A stretch of 62,033 nt of DNA from Aeromonas sp. RU39B (GCF_900156095.1 NZ_FTMJ01000019.1:1-62033), one strand, 5' to 3'. Numbered from the stretch's first letter, positions 33,219 through 42,987 are shown. The notes: a model not told the origin generated them from the letters alone. Program-made: numbers and translations.

Positions 33219-35792
33219 TTACTGCTCCAGAATCAATCCGTCGTTGTTGGCGGCCAGACGCAGCAGTTTGCCCGGCACCACCCGGCCAGAGAGGATGGCC
33301 TGAGCCAGGGGGTTCTCCACCTTTTGCTGAATCGCCCGCTTGAGCGGACGCGCACCGTATACCGGGTCGAAACCGGCGTGGGCGAGGCGCGAGAGCAGAT
33401 CTTCGCTGAGCTCGACCTGGAAACCCTGCTGCTCAAGCCGGCCCACCAGCCCCTTGAGCTGGATGCGGGCGATCGACTTGATGTGATCTTCGCCGAGCGG
33501 GTGGAACACCACGGTTTCGTCGATCCGGTTGATAAATTCCGGACGGAAACTGCGGGTCAGCACCTCCATCAGCAAGGCCTTCATGTCGTCGTAATCCTTC
33601 TCGGCATGGTGCTCCTGAATGAGATCCGAGCCGAGGTTGGAGGTCATGATGACCACCGAATTACGAAAATCGACGGTGCGACCCTGACCATCGGTCAGGC
33701 GGCCATCATCCAGTACTTGCAGCAGGATATTGAACACATCCGGGTGCGCTTTCTCCACTTCGTCGAGCAGGATCACCGAGTAGGGACGGCGACGCACCGC
33801 CTCGGTCAGATAACCCCCCTCTTCGTAACCCACGTAGCCGGGGGGCGCCCCGACCAGACGAGCCACGCTGTGCTTCTCCATGAACTCCGACATATCGATA
33901 CGCACCATGGCGTCCTGGGTGTCGAACAGGAACTCGGCCAGCGCCTTGCACAGCTCGGTCTTACCGACCCCGGTGGGCCCGAGGAACAGGAAGGAGCCGA
34001 TGGGGCGGTTCGGATCGGAGAGTCCGGCACGAGAGCGGCGGATGGCGTTGGAGACGGCATCGACGGCCTCGTTCTGGCCGATCACGCGGCTGTGCAGCTG
34101 CTCTTCCATCCGCAGCAGCTTCTCTTTCTCGCTTTCGAGCATGCGGGCGACCGGGATGCCGGTCCAGCGTGCCAGCACGTCTGCAATCTCCACGTCGGTG
34201 ACGCGGTTACGCAGCAGACTGGTCTCCTGCATCTCAGCCTGGGTGGCGAGGTCGAGCTGCTTCTCAAGCTCGGGGATCCGACCATATTGCAGTTCGGACA
34301 TGCGGGCGAGATCGCCGGCGCGGCGAGCCACGTCGAGATCCTGCCGCGCCTGCTCCAGCGCGGCCTTGATGTGCTGGGTGCCGGCCAGAGCTGCTTTCTC
34401 GGCCTTCCACACCTCTTCCAACTCGTTGTATTCACGCTCTTTCTCGCCCAGCTCGTGGTTGAGCAGTTCGAGACGCTTGCGGCTGGCATCGTCGGACTCT
34501 TTCATCAGCGCCTGCTGCTCGAGCTTGAGCTGGATAATGCGCCGTTCGAGGCGATCCAGCGCCTCCGGTTTGGAGTCGATCTGTAGCCGGATGCTGGCGG
34601 CGGCTTCGTCAATGAGATCGATAGCTTTGTCCGGCAACTGGCGGTCAGCAATGTAGCGGTGCGACAGCTGGGCCGCGGCCACGATGGCCGGGTCAGTGAT
34701 CTGCACATGGTGGTGCAGCTCATAGCGCTCTTTGAGACCACGCAAAATGGCGATGGTGTCCTCGACGGTGGGCTCTTCGACCAGCACCTTCTGGAAGCGG
34801 CGCTCAAGGGCGGCGTCCTTTTCTACATATTGGCGGTACTCATCGAGCGTGGTGGCACCGACGCAGTGCAGCTCACCGCGCGCTAACGCAGGTTTGAGCA
34901 TGTTACCGGCATCCATGGCCCCTTCGCCCTTACCGGCGCCAACCATGGTGTGCAGCTCGTCGATAAAGAGGATGACGTTCCCCTCTTCCTTGGCCAAGTC
35001 GTTCAATACCGACTTGAGGCGCTCTTCAAACTCGCCACGGTATTTGGCGCCGGCCACCAGCGCGCCCATATCGAGCGACAGCACCCGCTTGTTTTTGAGT
35101 CCTTCCGGCACTTCACCATTGATGATGCGTTGGGCCAACCCCTCGACGATGGCGGTTTTACCGACGCCGGGCTCGCCAATCAGCACCGGGTTGTTCTTGG
35201 TGCGGCGCTGCAACACCTGGATGGTGCGGCGAATTTCATCGTCACGGCCAATGACCGGGTCGAGCTTGCCGAGCTCCGCCCGCTCGGTCAGATCGATGGT
35301 GAACTTCTCAAGAGCCTGCCGATTCTCTTCGGCGTTGGCATCGTCAACCTTTTTGCCGCCACGTACCTTGTCGATGGCTTCCTCCAACTTCTCTTTGGTT
35401 AGCCCCTGAGCGCGCAGCAGCTCGCCGAGCATGCCTTTATCCTCAAGGGCGGCCAGCACGAATAGCTCGGACGAAATGAACTGATCCTTGCGCTGCTGGG
35501 CCAGCTTGTCACAGATGTTGAGCAGGCGGCCGAGCTGCTGGGAAAGCTGCACGTCGCCATCCACTCCGCTGACACGCGGCAGGCGATCGAGCTCTTCGCC
35601 CAGACGCGAGCGCAGCGCGTTGACGTCCATACCGGTCAGGCTAAGCAGCGGGCGAATGGAGCCACCGTCCTGATTGAGCAGGGCGGCCATCAGGTGGACG
35701 GGTTCAATAAATTGGTGATCACGACCCAGTGCCAGTGACTGGGCATCGGAGATAGCAAGTTGGAACTTGCTGGTGAGGCGATCAAGACGCAT
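33219..35792 (-). CDS. clpB: Chaperone disaggregase ClpB
   Basis: The 857-residue ClpB is full length. It has the N-terminal double Clp repeat (1-145), first AAA+ module with GEPGVGKT (about 206), the long coiled-coil middle domain (about 405-525) and second AAA+ module with GPTGVGKT (about 606). It forms a hexamer that rescues aggregated proteins with DnaK. The start [11 protein letters not shown] matches the family. A near-consensus heat-shock promoter lies 65 bases upstream, and a strong terminator follows. Confidence 0.98.
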   Translation of the reverse strand: MRLDRLTSKFQLAISDAQSLALGRDHQFIEPVHLMAALLNQDGGSIRPLLSLTGMDVNALRSRLGEELDRLPRVSGVDGDVQLSQQLGRLLNICDKLAQQRKDQFISSELFVLAALEDKGMLGELLRAQGLTKEKLEEAIDKVRGGKKVDDANAEENRQALEKFTIDLTERAELGKLDPVIGRDDEIRRTIQVLQRRTKNNPVLIGEPGVGKTAIVEGLAQRIINGEVPEGLKNKRVLSLDMGALVAGAKYRGEFEERLKSVLNDLAKEEGNVILFIDELHTMVGAGKGEGAMDAGNMLKPALARGELHCVGATTLDEYRQYVEKDAALERRFQKVLVEEPTVEDTIAILRGLKERYELHHHVQITDPAIVAAAQLSHRYIADRQLPDKAIDLIDEAAASIRLQIDSKPEALDRLERRIIQLKLEQQALMKESDDASRKRLELLNHELGEKEREYNELEEVWKAEKAALAGTQHIKAALEQARQDLDVARRAGDLARMSELQYGRIPELEKQLDLATQAEMQETSLLRNRVTDVEIADVLARWTGIPVARMLESEKEKLLRMEEQLHSRVIGQNEAVDAVSNAIRRSRAGLSDPNRPIGSFLFLGPTGVGKTELCKALAEFLFDTQDAMVRIDMSEFMEKHSVARLVGAPPGYVGYEEGGYLTEAVRRRPYSVILLDEVEKAHPDVFNILLQVLDDGRLTDGQGRTVDFRNSVVIMTSNLGSDLIQEHHAEKDYDDMKALLMEVLTRSFRPEFINRIDETVVFHPLGEDHIKSIARIQLKGLVGRLEQQGFQVELSEDLLSRLAHAGFDPVYGARPLKRAIQQKVENPLAQAILSGRVVPGKLLRLAANNDGLILEQ

Positions 35793-35856
35793 CGCATTCC
35801 CCCTTCGAGAGCGAGTACCGCTTTAGCGGCATGAACAGCATTATCTACAGAGCAAA

Positions 35857-35882
35857 ATGTGGGCCGCAGCTAGGATTTCAAG
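35857..35882 (-). promoter_or_regulatory. Sigma-32 heat-shock promoter of clpB
   Basis: On the minus strand a perfect -35 element CTTGAAA (35876-35882) is separated by 12 bases from CCCACAT (35857-35863). This fits the sigma-32 consensus CTTGAAA-N11-16-CCCATNT with one change. Confidence 0.88.
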
Positions 35883-35975
35883 GGCTCCATTGGTGATTTT
35901 TTCCTCAATAGCCGTGTTGTCTTGCTGAGCAGTGGGAGTATCCCACTGATGAGGGATGTGAAAAATGCTGCTGGT

Positions 35976-35993
35976 TTGTCAAATCCCTGTCAC
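35976..35993 (+). promoter_or_regulatory. Pho box of phoX
   Basis: TTGTCAA-ATCC-CTGTCAC is a 7-4-7 direct repeat matching the PhoB box consensus (CTGTCAT-N4-CTGTCAC). Ten bases downstream is a -10 like TATTAG (36004-36009), the normal PhoB spacing. It lies 84 bases before phoX, so induction in phosphate starvation is expected. Confidence 0.85.
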
Positions 35994-36076
35994 CTGGTAG
36001 AGATATTAGTGGTGGGTATGGGCTGCCAGCGCCAGTGGGCAAGGTGGCATTGATCCTCGACCAAGGGAGTTTCTCC

Positions 36077-37975
36077 ATGACCCATAGCGTAGATCCGGCG
36101 CGTCGCAAACTGCTGCAATTTATTGCCGGAACCCCTCTGTTGCCGCTGGCCGGTGGACTAGCTGGCATGATAAGCAACAGCGTGTTCGCCGCCGATCTGA
36201 AAGCCGCCTCCGTTCGTTTTGTGCCTATGGCGGCGCCTACACTGGCCAATCCGGCCGAGATGGCGACCACTACCGTCAAATCGAGCATGGTGGTGAACTA
36301 CAGCGATGGCAGCAGCAAAACCTTCCGCCTTGGCTACAAGCCGTTCTTTATTACCGGGGATCAAGTGCCGGACGGCAAGGGCGGCACCCTTCTGGCAGGG
36401 GGGTATTACGATATTCACCATGCCCCCATCCTTAATACCAACGGTCAGCAATTTTTCTCTGATTGCCCCGATGGCAGCAGCCTGCTGACGTTGCCGGGCG
36501 CCAAGGTCGCCGGGGTTAAAGGTCATACGGTGTTTGCCGTGGTGCAGTTTGAATACACTTCGCGGGCGGCGAACGGCGATGACATGTATGGCAAGTTGCC
36601 ATCACCGATTGCGGTGCTGACGCTCGATCAGAACCCCGACACCGGCGAGCTGACGCTGGTGCAGTACCACAATGTCGATACCAGTCCGGTACAGGGATTG
36701 TGGATCACCTGTGGCGCTAGCCTCTCCCCCTGGAATACGCATCTCTCCAGTGAAGAGTACGAGCCCGATGCCTTCAAGGCGGCCGGTGATGAGCAGTTTC
36801 AGGGCTACAGCCAGCATCTGTTTGGCGATCCGGCCAAGGCCAACCCTTACCACTACGGCCATCTGCCCGAAGTGACCGTCCATCCTGATGGCAGCGGCAG
36901 TGTGCAAAAACACTACTGTTTGGGGCGCATCTCTCATGAGCTGGTACAGGTGATGCCGGATGAGCGCACCGTGCTGATGGGGGACGATGCCACCAATGGT
37001 GGGTTGTTTATGTTTGTGGCCGACCGGCCGCGCGATCTCTCTGCCGGCACCCTGTATGTGGCCAAGTGGAAGCAGGTTTCCGGTAAAGGGCCGGGGGCGG
37101 GTGACATCAGCTGGATCAAGCTCGGTCACGCCAGCAGCGATGAGATCAAGGCGCTGGTGGCAGGTGGTATCAAGCCCGAGCAGATCATGACGGTGGCCTT
37201 TAAAGATCCGGGCGATGCGTCATTTACCAAGATCGGTTTTAACGGCAAGCCACACTGGGTGAAGTTGCAACCGGGCATGGAGAAAGCAGCTGCGTTTCTC
37301 GAAACCCACCGCTACGCTGCGCTGGTTGGTGGCTCGCTCGGCTTTAGCAAGATGGAAGGGACGACCCTCAACATTGCCGACAAGCGCGCTTATTCGGCCA
37401 TGTCGTATGTCTACAAAAGCATGACTGATGGCAGCGGCGACATTCACGTCGAGGGGCCAAAGGCAGGAGCGGTGTATGAGCACATTCTGCAGGGCGGCCA
37501 ACAGGATCTCGACGGTCAGCCCATCGACAGTGAGTGGGTCTCCACGCACATGGCACCGCCGGCTGCGCTGGTGGGGGAAGATCTTTCCAAGGCCGATGCC
37601 CTCGGCAACACGGCACATGCCGACAAGATTGCCAATCCCGACAATCTGAAGTTCTCGGAGAAGTTACGCACCCTGTTTATCGGCGAAGACAGCGGCAACC
37701 ACGTCAACAACTTCCTGTGGGCCTACAACGTCGATACCCGTGAGCTCAGCCGTATCCTCTCCTGCCCGGCAGGCGCCGAGTCAACCGGCCTGCATGCGGT
37801 GGATGAGATCAATGGCTGGACCTACATCATGAGCAACCTGCAGCACCCCGGCGATTGGGAGAGCCCACTGCATGATGTGGTCAAAGAGACGCTCGATCCG
37901 CTGGTGCGAGCCAACTATCGCGACCGCTTTGGGGCGGCGGTAGGGTATGTCACAGGCATGCCAGAACTGGGATGA
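36077..37975 (+). CDS. phoX: PhoX-family alkaline phosphatase (Tat-exported)
   Basis: The 632-residue protein has a twin-arginine signal (PARRKLLQFIAG, residues 7-18) and the PhoX/DUF839 fold. Signatures include CGASLSPWNTHLSSEEYE, GRISHELVQVMPDERTVLMGDD, and IGEDSGNHVNNFLWAYN near the C-terminus. PhoX enzymes are periplasmic or secreted, use calcium and iron, and release phosphate from phosphomonoesters. Tat export fits folding with metal in the cytosol. I chose the ATG at 36077 with GGGAG upstream; the frame from 36035 precedes the Tat signal with unrelated residues. The Pho box upstream supports the call. Confidence 0.94.
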   Translation: MTHSVDPARRKLLQFIAGTPLLPLAGGLAGMISNSVFAADLKAASVRFVPMAAPTLANPAEMATTTVKSSMVVNYSDGSSKTFRLGYKPFFITGDQVPDGKGGTLLAGGYYDIHHAPILNTNGQQFFSDCPDGSSLLTLPGAKVAGVKGHTVFAVVQFEYTSRAANGDDMYGKLPSPIAVLTLDQNPDTGELTLVQYHNVDTSPVQGLWITCGASLSPWNTHLSSEEYEPDAFKAAGDEQFQGYSQHLFGDPAKANPYHYGHLPEVTVHPDGSGSVQKHYCLGRISHELVQVMPDERTVLMGDDATNGGLFMFVADRPRDLSAGTLYVAKWKQVSGKGPGAGDISWIKLGHASSDEIKALVAGGIKPEQIMTVAFKDPGDASFTKIGFNGKPHWVKLQPGMEKAAAFLETHRYAALVGGSLGFSKMEGTTLNIADKRAYSAMSYVYKSMTDGSGDIHVEGPKAGAVYEHILQGGQQDLDGQPIDSEWVSTHMAPPAALVGEDLSKADALGNTAHADKIANPDNLKFSEKLRTLFIGEDSGNHVNNFLWAYNVDTRELSRILSCPAGAESTGLHAVDEINGWTYIMSNLQHPGDWESPLHDVVKETLDPLVRANYRDRFGAAVGYVTGMPELG

Positions 37976-37981
37976 CGAGGT

Positions 37982-38011
37982 GCCGGCTCGCTCATTCGGA
38001 GCCGGCTTTCC
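37982..38011 (+). terminator. Probable phoX terminator
   Basis: GCCGGCTC / GAGCCGGC with a 9-base loop is followed by TTTCC, just after the phoX stop codon. The T run is short. Confidence 0.6.
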
Positions 38012-38053
38012 TATCATGCAGACGATGCGCCGGGGCGGTTTGTCCGGCGCTGA

Positions 38054-38797
38054 TTACGGCTCAATCCAGATCAGGCTGGCCATGCGGCCAGTCTGTCCGT
38101 CACGGCGATAAGAGAAGAAACGCTCTGGCGCGCTGACGGTACAATGCTCCCCGCCATAGACAGCCGACACGCCCGCTCGCGCCAGGCGCAATCTGGCCAG
38201 CAGATAGATATCCGCCAACCATTTGCCCTGATGGGGCGAGGGCTGAAACGCTGTGGCCGCTTCGGCCTGCTCGCTGATAAACGCCTCTCTCACTTCCGGG
38301 CCGACTTCAAACGCCTCCGGGCCGATAGCCGGTCCCATCCAGGCGAGCAGATCCCCTGGCGCACAGCCCATACTGGCAATTGTCGCCTCTAATACGCCAC
38401 CGTGTAGACCACGCCAGCCAGCGTGCGCCGCAGCAACAACGCTACCGGCACGATTACAAAACAGCACCGGCAGGCAGTCTGCCGTCATCACCACGCAAGG
38501 TTGCCCGGCGACATGGGCGCAGGTTGCGTCAGCTTCTGGCGTTGCACGGTAGGGCGCATCGGCAGGATGCACCACGCAACCATGGACCTGCGAGAGCCAG
38601 GGAATGGTGCCTGGAATGCCCGCTGTCTGCTGCAGCAAGCGGCGGTTGGTTGCCACGCAGGTTGGATCGTCACCGACGTGGTCGCCCAGATTCAGGGCGC
38701 GAAACACGCCGCCGCTGACGCCGCCTGCTCGGGTGGTTGAGAGTGCGCGAACCGTGGCCGGAGCCGGCCAGTCAGGTGTGATGAAATCAAGGGACAT
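38054..38797 (-). CDS. pgeF: Peptidoglycan editing factor PgeF (YfiH, polyphenol oxidase family)
   Basis: The 247-residue protein matches YfiH/PgeF (Cu/Zn-binding, purine-nucleoside and multicopper-oxidase-like fold). The metal-site residues are in QVHG, TADCLPVL and AAHAGWRGL. In E. coli it removes wrongly incorporated serine from muropeptide precursors. It sits downstream of rluD on the same strand, as in E. coli, but a terminator between them suggests partly separate transcription. In E. coli clpB follows directly; here phoX is inserted between. Confidence 0.95.
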   Translation of the reverse strand: MSLDFITPDWPAPATVRALSTTRAGGVSGGVFRALNLGDHVGDDPTCVATNRRLLQQTAGIPGTIPWLSQVHGCVVHPADAPYRATPEADATCAHVAGQPCVVMTADCLPVLFCNRAGSVVAAAHAGWRGLHGGVLEATIASMGCAPGDLLAWMGPAIGPEAFEVGPEVREAFISEQAEAATAFQPSPHQGKWLADIYLLARLRLARAGVSAVYGGEHCTVSAPERFFSYRRDGQTGRMASLIWIEP

Positions 38798-38882
38798 GAA
38801 TAAGCTCCGACAACAGAATGCCCATGACCATAACGGGATGAGGTCTGTCAGGCAACTGAGGGGGTGGCGAAAACACGGAGAA

Positions 38883-38906
38883 ATAAAAAACGGGGCCGCA
38901 GCCCCG
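38883..38906 (-). terminator. rluD terminator
   Basis: On the minus strand a CGGGGC / GCCCCG stem with a 4-base loop is followed by TTTTTTATTT, 15 bases after the rluD stop codon. Confidence 0.85.
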
Positions 38907-38920
38907 TTACAGATTAATGC

Positions 38921-39901
38921 TTACATCCAGACCAGATCGTCCGGGTTGGCCTCGGTGTCGGCGCGCAGCACCTCCATCAGATCCAGCATGTCCTGCGGGG
39001 TTGGGGAGTGCCACTGCAGCATCTCGCCGGTGATGGGGTGAGCCAGTTGCAGCATGGTGGCGTGCAGCGCCTGACGACGGAAACCGCGCAGCGCTTCGGT
39101 CAGCTCCGGGGTGGCGTTACGCAGCGGGCGCAGACGACCGCCATAGACCGGATCGCCGACCAGCGGATGCTTGATATGGGCCATGTGTACCCGGATCTGG
39201 TGAGTCCGGCCGGTTTCCAGGCGCAGACGCAGACGGGTGTGACCACGGAACTTCTCATGCACCCGATAGTGAGTGACCGAGGGGCGTCCGCCCGGCACAA
39301 CCGCCATGTGAGTACGCTGGGTCGGATGGCGACCGATGGGGGCGTCAACCGTGCCACCTGCCGTCATATGACCGATGGCAATGGCTTCGTACTCACGGGT
39401 GATCTGACGCGCCTGCAAGTCAGTGACCAGGTGGGTTTGCGCCGGAACCGTCTTGGCAATCACCATCAGACCTGTGGTGTCCTTGTCGAGGCGGTGCACG
39501 ATGCCGGCCCGCGGCACTTCGGCAATGCCGGGGTAGCGGTGCAGCAGGGCGTTCAGTACGGTGCCATCCGGCGTACCGGCGCCCGGGTGGACCACCAGAC
39601 CTGCCGGCTTGTCGATCACCAGAATATGTTCATCTTCAAAAACGATGTTCAGGTCGATATCCTGACCATCAAAGCGTGTGTCATCCTCCAGCTCCACCTG
39701 GATATGGACGTTCTGCCCGGCGAGAATTTTTTCCCGCGGGGTGTTGGCAACCTGACCATCCAGGGTCACGCGATCTTGCAGAATCCACTCCTTGATTCTG
39801 GTCCGGGAGTAGTCGGGAAACAGTTCGGCCAGAGCCTGGTCGAGGCGTTGCCCGTATTGGTGATCCTGGAATGCACCTGTCAGTTCGATTTGCTGGCTCA
39901 T
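38921..39901 (-). CDS. rluD: 23S rRNA pseudouridine(1911/1915/1917) synthase RluD
   Basis: The 326-residue RluD has an N-terminal S4-like RNA-binding domain (about 18-75, DYSRTRIKEWILQDRVTLDG) and a pseudouridine synthase domain with the catalytic Asp at 139 in HRLDKDTTGL, the same number as in E. coli. It makes three pseudouridines in helix 69 of 23S rRNA during late 50S assembly. It is divergent from bamD, the widely conserved rluD-bamD arrangement. Confidence 0.97.
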   Translation of the reverse strand: MSQQIELTGAFQDHQYGQRLDQALAELFPDYSRTRIKEWILQDRVTLDGQVANTPREKILAGQNVHIQVELEDDTRFDGQDIDLNIVFEDEHILVIDKPAGLVVHPGAGTPDGTVLNALLHRYPGIAEVPRAGIVHRLDKDTTGLMVIAKTVPAQTHLVTDLQARQITREYEAIAIGHMTAGGTVDAPIGRHPTQRTHMAVVPGGRPSVTHYRVHEKFRGHTRLRLRLETGRTHQIRVHMAHIKHPLVGDPVYGGRLRPLRNATPELTEALRGFRRQALHATMLQLAHPITGEMLQWHSPTPQDMLDLMEVLRADTEANPDDLVWM

Positions 39902-40018
39902 CTAACGTCTCTTGAGCTGGGTTATCAATTCAAAAATAATCACGACATTCTAGCTTTTCTTTTAGCCAAGCATAACGGATACTTTGCCAATTTCGTGGAA
40001 ATGGACCGGATATTGTTG

Positions 40019-40774
40019 ATGGGAAAGAAGTCTCGCCTGCTGTTGTCGCTGGCCTTGGTCACCATGATGGCCACCGGCTGTTCCAGCACCAAGCCCAAGA
40101 TCCCGGATGAGCCGCCCGAGGTTCTCTATCAGAAAGCCCGCGTCAAGCTCGACTCCGGTAGCTATGCCAGTGCCATCGAACTGCTTGAGGCGCTCGATTC
40201 ACGCTACCCGTTCGGTGCCTATTCCACGCAGGTGCAGCTGGATCTCATCTATGCCTACTACAAGCAGGATGATACCGCTCAGGCGATTGCCAACATCGAT
40301 CGCTTTATCCGTCTGAATCCGGCGCACAAGAACATCGATTACGTCTACTACATGCGTGGCCTTACCAACATGGCGGCAGACTTTAACTTCTTCCAGGACT
40401 TCTTTGGCATCGATCGTGATGACAAGGATCCGTCCTATGCCCGTCAGGCGTTTAAGGATTTCAAGCTGCTGCTGCAGAACTATCCGACCAGCCAGTATGC
40501 TGCCGACGCCCGTGCCCGTATGATCAGCCTCAAAACCCGGCTGGCCAAGTATGACCTGAGCGTGGCTCAGTACTACGTCAAGCGTGGTGCCCTGATTGCT
40601 GCCGCCAACCGCGCCAAGCAACTGGTGGAAGACTTCCCGGATACGCCGCAGACCGAGCAGGCGCTGGAGCTGATGGTCAATGCCTACACTGACCTGAAGA
40701 TGCCGGCCATGGCCCAAAACGCCCGTGCCGTGCTGGCCAAGAACTATCCGAACAACGAGCTGGTGGGTGGCTAA
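40019..40774 (+). CDS. bamD: Outer membrane assembly lipoprotein BamD
   Basis: The 251-residue lipoprotein has a signal ending TMMATGC (Cys about residue 21) and five TPR-like repeats, with YQKARVKLDSGSYASAIELLEALD first and QAFKDFKLLLQNYPTSQYAADAR in the middle. BamD is an essential part of the BAM complex that inserts beta-barrel proteins in the outer membrane. I prefer the ATG at 40019 (MGKKSRLLL) because it places the lipobox normally; an ATG at 40001 adds six residues. A long open frame from 39008 is an antisense artefact of rluD joined to this gene. Confidence 0.96.
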   Translation: MGKKSRLLLSLALVTMMATGCSSTKPKIPDEPPEVLYQKARVKLDSGSYASAIELLEALDSRYPFGAYSTQVQLDLIYAYYKQDDTAQAIANIDRFIRLNPAHKNIDYVYYMRGLTNMAADFNFFQDFFGIDRDDKDPSYARQAFKDFKLLLQNYPTSQYAADARARMISLKTRLAKYDLSVAQYYVKRGALIAAANRAKQLVEDFPDTPQTEQALELMVNAYTDLKMPAMAQNARAVLAKNYPNNELVGG

Positions 40775-40795
40775 CGCCCTCTCTCGGTTGAGTAA

Positions 40796-40826
40796 AAAAA
40801 CCGGTGCAACTGCACCGGTTTTTTTT
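40796..40826. terminator. Bidirectional terminator
   Basis: AACCGGTGCA / TGCACCGGTT with a 2-base centre is flanked by A and T runs, between bamD and the convergent cyuA gene. Confidence 0.9.
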
Positions 40827-40831
40827 ATCCG

Positions 40832-42124
40832 CTAGCCCGCGCTCTTCTGCTGCTTGGTGCGCATGATATTGATGATCTCGATGTCGGTATCGAGCATCCC
40901 CTCCTTGGACAGCCGCCCCAGATTGGCGATGGTCTGATCCACATTATCCGACACGATCCCCTCGCTTTGGGTCACGCGCAGATTGTTGATGGCGAGCAGG
41001 GAGGATTTCACCGCTGCCGAGGTGGAGGTCGAGACCTTCATCGAGCAGGCGCTGCCCGCACCGTCACAGATAATGCCGGATACGTCGCCAATCATGTTAT
41101 TGATGCAGTGGCTGATCTGCTCGTACTGGCCGCCCAGCAGCCAAGTGATAGCCGCGCCCGACCCCATGGCGGCGGTACTGGCCGCACACAGGGCGGAGAG
41201 CTTGTTCTGATAGGTCTTGATGTAGATGGCAATCAGATGGCTCATCACCAGCGCCCGGGTCAGCTGCTCGTCATCGGCATGAAGGAAACGGGCGGCAGCG
41301 ACCACCGGCATGGTGGCGGCGATTCCTTGGTTGCCCGAGCCGGAGTTGGACATGGCCGGCAGCATGGCGCCATCCATCCGGGCATCGGAGGCGGCAGAAG
41401 AGAGACGCATGGCCAGCGTCATCAAATCATCAGAGAGCAGCTTGCGCTCTACCTGCTGGGTGAGGATCTGGCCGATGCGCAGACCATAGCCCTGCAAGCC
41501 TTCATCCGCCAGTGCTTGATTAAGACGCGCGGCTTCGAGAATGAAGTCGATCTCGGTCAGCGGTACGCTCAATGCGAAGTCGACAATCTCGCGCAGTGAC
41601 ATGGCGGGCTTGTCAGATTTGGCCGCTTGAATCTGCACGCCAGGGGCGCTGCCTTGCTGCATCACCACCTCACCATCTTTTTCCATCAGGATGATGCGGG
41701 TGTGATCGGTACAAATCACCACGCGTGCCGTGTGGCCGACCGCCTCTGCCACAACCTCGGCATAGAGCACATCGGGCACATCCTTCACATCGACAGCAAT
41801 GGTCGGCAGCAGCGTCTTGGCGTGCTCTACCTGCTCGGCTGTCAGCGTTTTGAGTACCTGCAGACCACCCTCCGGGTTGCCTCCGACAGCGCCCACGGCG
41901 GCAGCGACTGGCAGACCGATCATGCCGGTGCCGGGCACGCCGACACCCATGCCGTTCTTGAACAGGTTGCCACTGACCCACACCATCATGCGCTCAGGCT
42001 CGCAGCCTAGCAGTTTGCGGCAGTTGGCGGCCGCCAGGGCCACCGACATCGGCTCGGTACAGCCCAGGGCAGGCACTACTTCCCGCTTGAGCAGGACAAT
42101 AAAATCAGACCATTGTTGTGTCAT
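40832..42124 (-). CDS. cyuA: L-cysteine desulfidase family protein (UPF0597, CyuA/YhaM-like)
   Basis: The 430-residue protein matches the UPF0597/serine dehydratase alpha-like family. E. coli YhaM/CyuA of this family breaks L-cysteine into pyruvate, ammonia and sulfide with an iron-sulfur cluster. Candidate cluster cysteines are in ALGCTEP (about 21), SHCINNM (about 335) and CDGAGSACSM (about 348-355); SNSGSGNQG is the substrate-region motif. Its start codon overlaps the stop of the upstream regulator gene (ATGA), so the two form one unit. No cysteine transporter is adjacent. The exact substrate is inferred from the family. Confidence 0.87.
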   Translation of the reverse strand: MTQQWSDFIVLLKREVVPALGCTEPMSVALAAANCRKLLGCEPERMMVWVSGNLFKNGMGVGVPGTGMIGLPVAAAVGAVGGNPEGGLQVLKTLTAEQVEHAKTLLPTIAVDVKDVPDVLYAEVVAEAVGHTARVVICTDHTRIILMEKDGEVVMQQGSAPGVQIQAAKSDKPAMSLREIVDFALSVPLTEIDFILEAARLNQALADEGLQGYGLRIGQILTQQVERKLLSDDLMTLAMRLSSAASDARMDGAMLPAMSNSGSGNQGIAATMPVVAAARFLHADDEQLTRALVMSHLIAIYIKTYQNKLSALCAASTAAMGSGAAITWLLGGQYEQISHCINNMIGDVSGIICDGAGSACSMKVSTSTSAAVKSSLLAINNLRVTQSEGIVSDNVDQTIANLGRLSKEGMLDTDIEIINIMRTKQQKSAG

Positions 42125-42810
42125 GTCGACGTCTCTGTGTGGGATGTGCCCTCGGCCGTAGCCTGGGTAGCTTTATGATTGCGTATATGCAGGTAAACTG
42201 TGTGGCGCGAGATGCCAAGGCGGTCGGCAACCTGCTGGGCGGCATCTTTGATATCAAAGATACCCTGATCAAAAAGATGGCAGATGATCGCCTTATTGCG
42301 CGAACCGATCCCTTGGTCCGGGTCTTCATCCACCCGGGCGATCACCTGATCGACCAGATCTTCTACCGAATGGGCAAAGGTCTCATGGCGGGTCGCCTCC
42401 GGGTTCATCACCGGCGTCAGGGCTTGCAGCAGGCCACCGAGCGGGGCATCCAGGCTGAAGTTAACGCACAACATGCCGATGGCCTGACCGGCGCGATTGC
42501 GGATCGTGACCGAGGCCGATTTCATCATGCCGCCTTCGCGGGTACGGGTGAAATAGCTGCTCCACTGTATCCCTTCGGCGCTGGTGAGGCGGGAGAGGGC
42601 AAAATCGGTGACCGGGGCCCCTTCACGACGACCGGTGACGTGACCGTTAGCAATCTTGATCACCGATGCGTGCAGGTTATCGAAGGCGTGCAGAACCACT
42701 TCACAGCCGTCGCCAAACAGGGCTGCGATGGCCTCGACTGCCGGCTCGAAGCTGGCGATCAGGTGACGATCCTCATCGGTAAGCGGTAATCCGGGGCCAA
42801 GAGATTGCAT
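42121..42810 (-). CDS. YheO/DauR-type transcriptional regulator
   Basis: The 229-residue protein has an N-terminal PAS-like YheO domain (about 20-135, VLHAFDNLHASVIKIANGHVTGR) and a C-terminal helix-turn-helix of the HTH_22 type (about 178-215, AAQQVADRLGISRHTVYLHIRN). Relatives include E. coli YheO and Pseudomonas DauR. It ends inside the start of the cysteine desulfidase gene, so it probably senses cysteine, sulfide or a related compound and controls that gene. This is inference: in E. coli the desulfidase is controlled by an AsnC-type protein instead. A 32-base palindrome upstream is its likely operator. The ATG at 42810 fits better than the TTG at 42831. Confidence 0.88.
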   Translation of the reverse strand: MQSLGPGLPLTDEDRHLIASFEPAVEAIAALFGDGCEVVLHAFDNLHASVIKIANGHVTGRREGAPVTDFALSRLTSAEGIQWSSYFTRTREGGMMKSASVTIRNRAGQAIGMLCVNFSLDAPLGGLLQALTPVMNPEATRHETFAHSVEDLVDQVIARVDEDPDQGIGSRNKAIICHLFDQGIFDIKDAAQQVADRLGISRHTVYLHIRNHKATQATAEGTSHTETST

Positions 42811-42824
42811 GGGGCGTTCCACTT

Positions 42825-42838
42825 TCAACAAAAGTTGA
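42825..42838. promoter_or_regulatory. Secondary inverted repeat near the regulator start
   Basis: TCAAC-aaaa-GTTGA, a perfect inverted repeat, lies 15 bases before the yheO-like start. It shares GTTGA with the larger palindrome at 42893-42924 and may be a second, weaker binding site. Confidence 0.4.
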
Positions 42839-42892
42839 GTAAATGCGATGGAGCGCCATGATAGTCGCCATAAATTGGCTATTCAATCCCCA

Positions 42893-42924
42893 CTGTTGAG
42901 AATAACTAGGATTATTCTCAACAG
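42893..42924. promoter_or_regulatory. 32-bp perfect palindrome upstream of yheO-like/cyuA
   Basis: Two perfect 13-base arms (CTGTTGAGAATAA and its complement) are separated by six bases. There is no T run, so it is not a terminator. Position and symmetry point to an operator, most simply for the regulator encoded downstream. Confidence 0.75.
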
Positions 42925-42987
42925 AATGTATGTGCGTGCAACCTTCTGGCTGGCGCTACGATGCTGGGCACGCTGTAGAAACGACAA

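Noticed and set aside
32800..33343. Plus-strand open frames (167 and 93 codons) between asnC and clpB
   Set aside because: No ribosome binding site or family features; they cross two opposed terminators and run into clpB antisense.
39008..40000. Plus-strand extension of the bamD frame by about 330 codons
   Set aside because: It is the antisense frame of rluD fused in phase to bamD; the BamD lipoprotein signal fixes the start near 40019.
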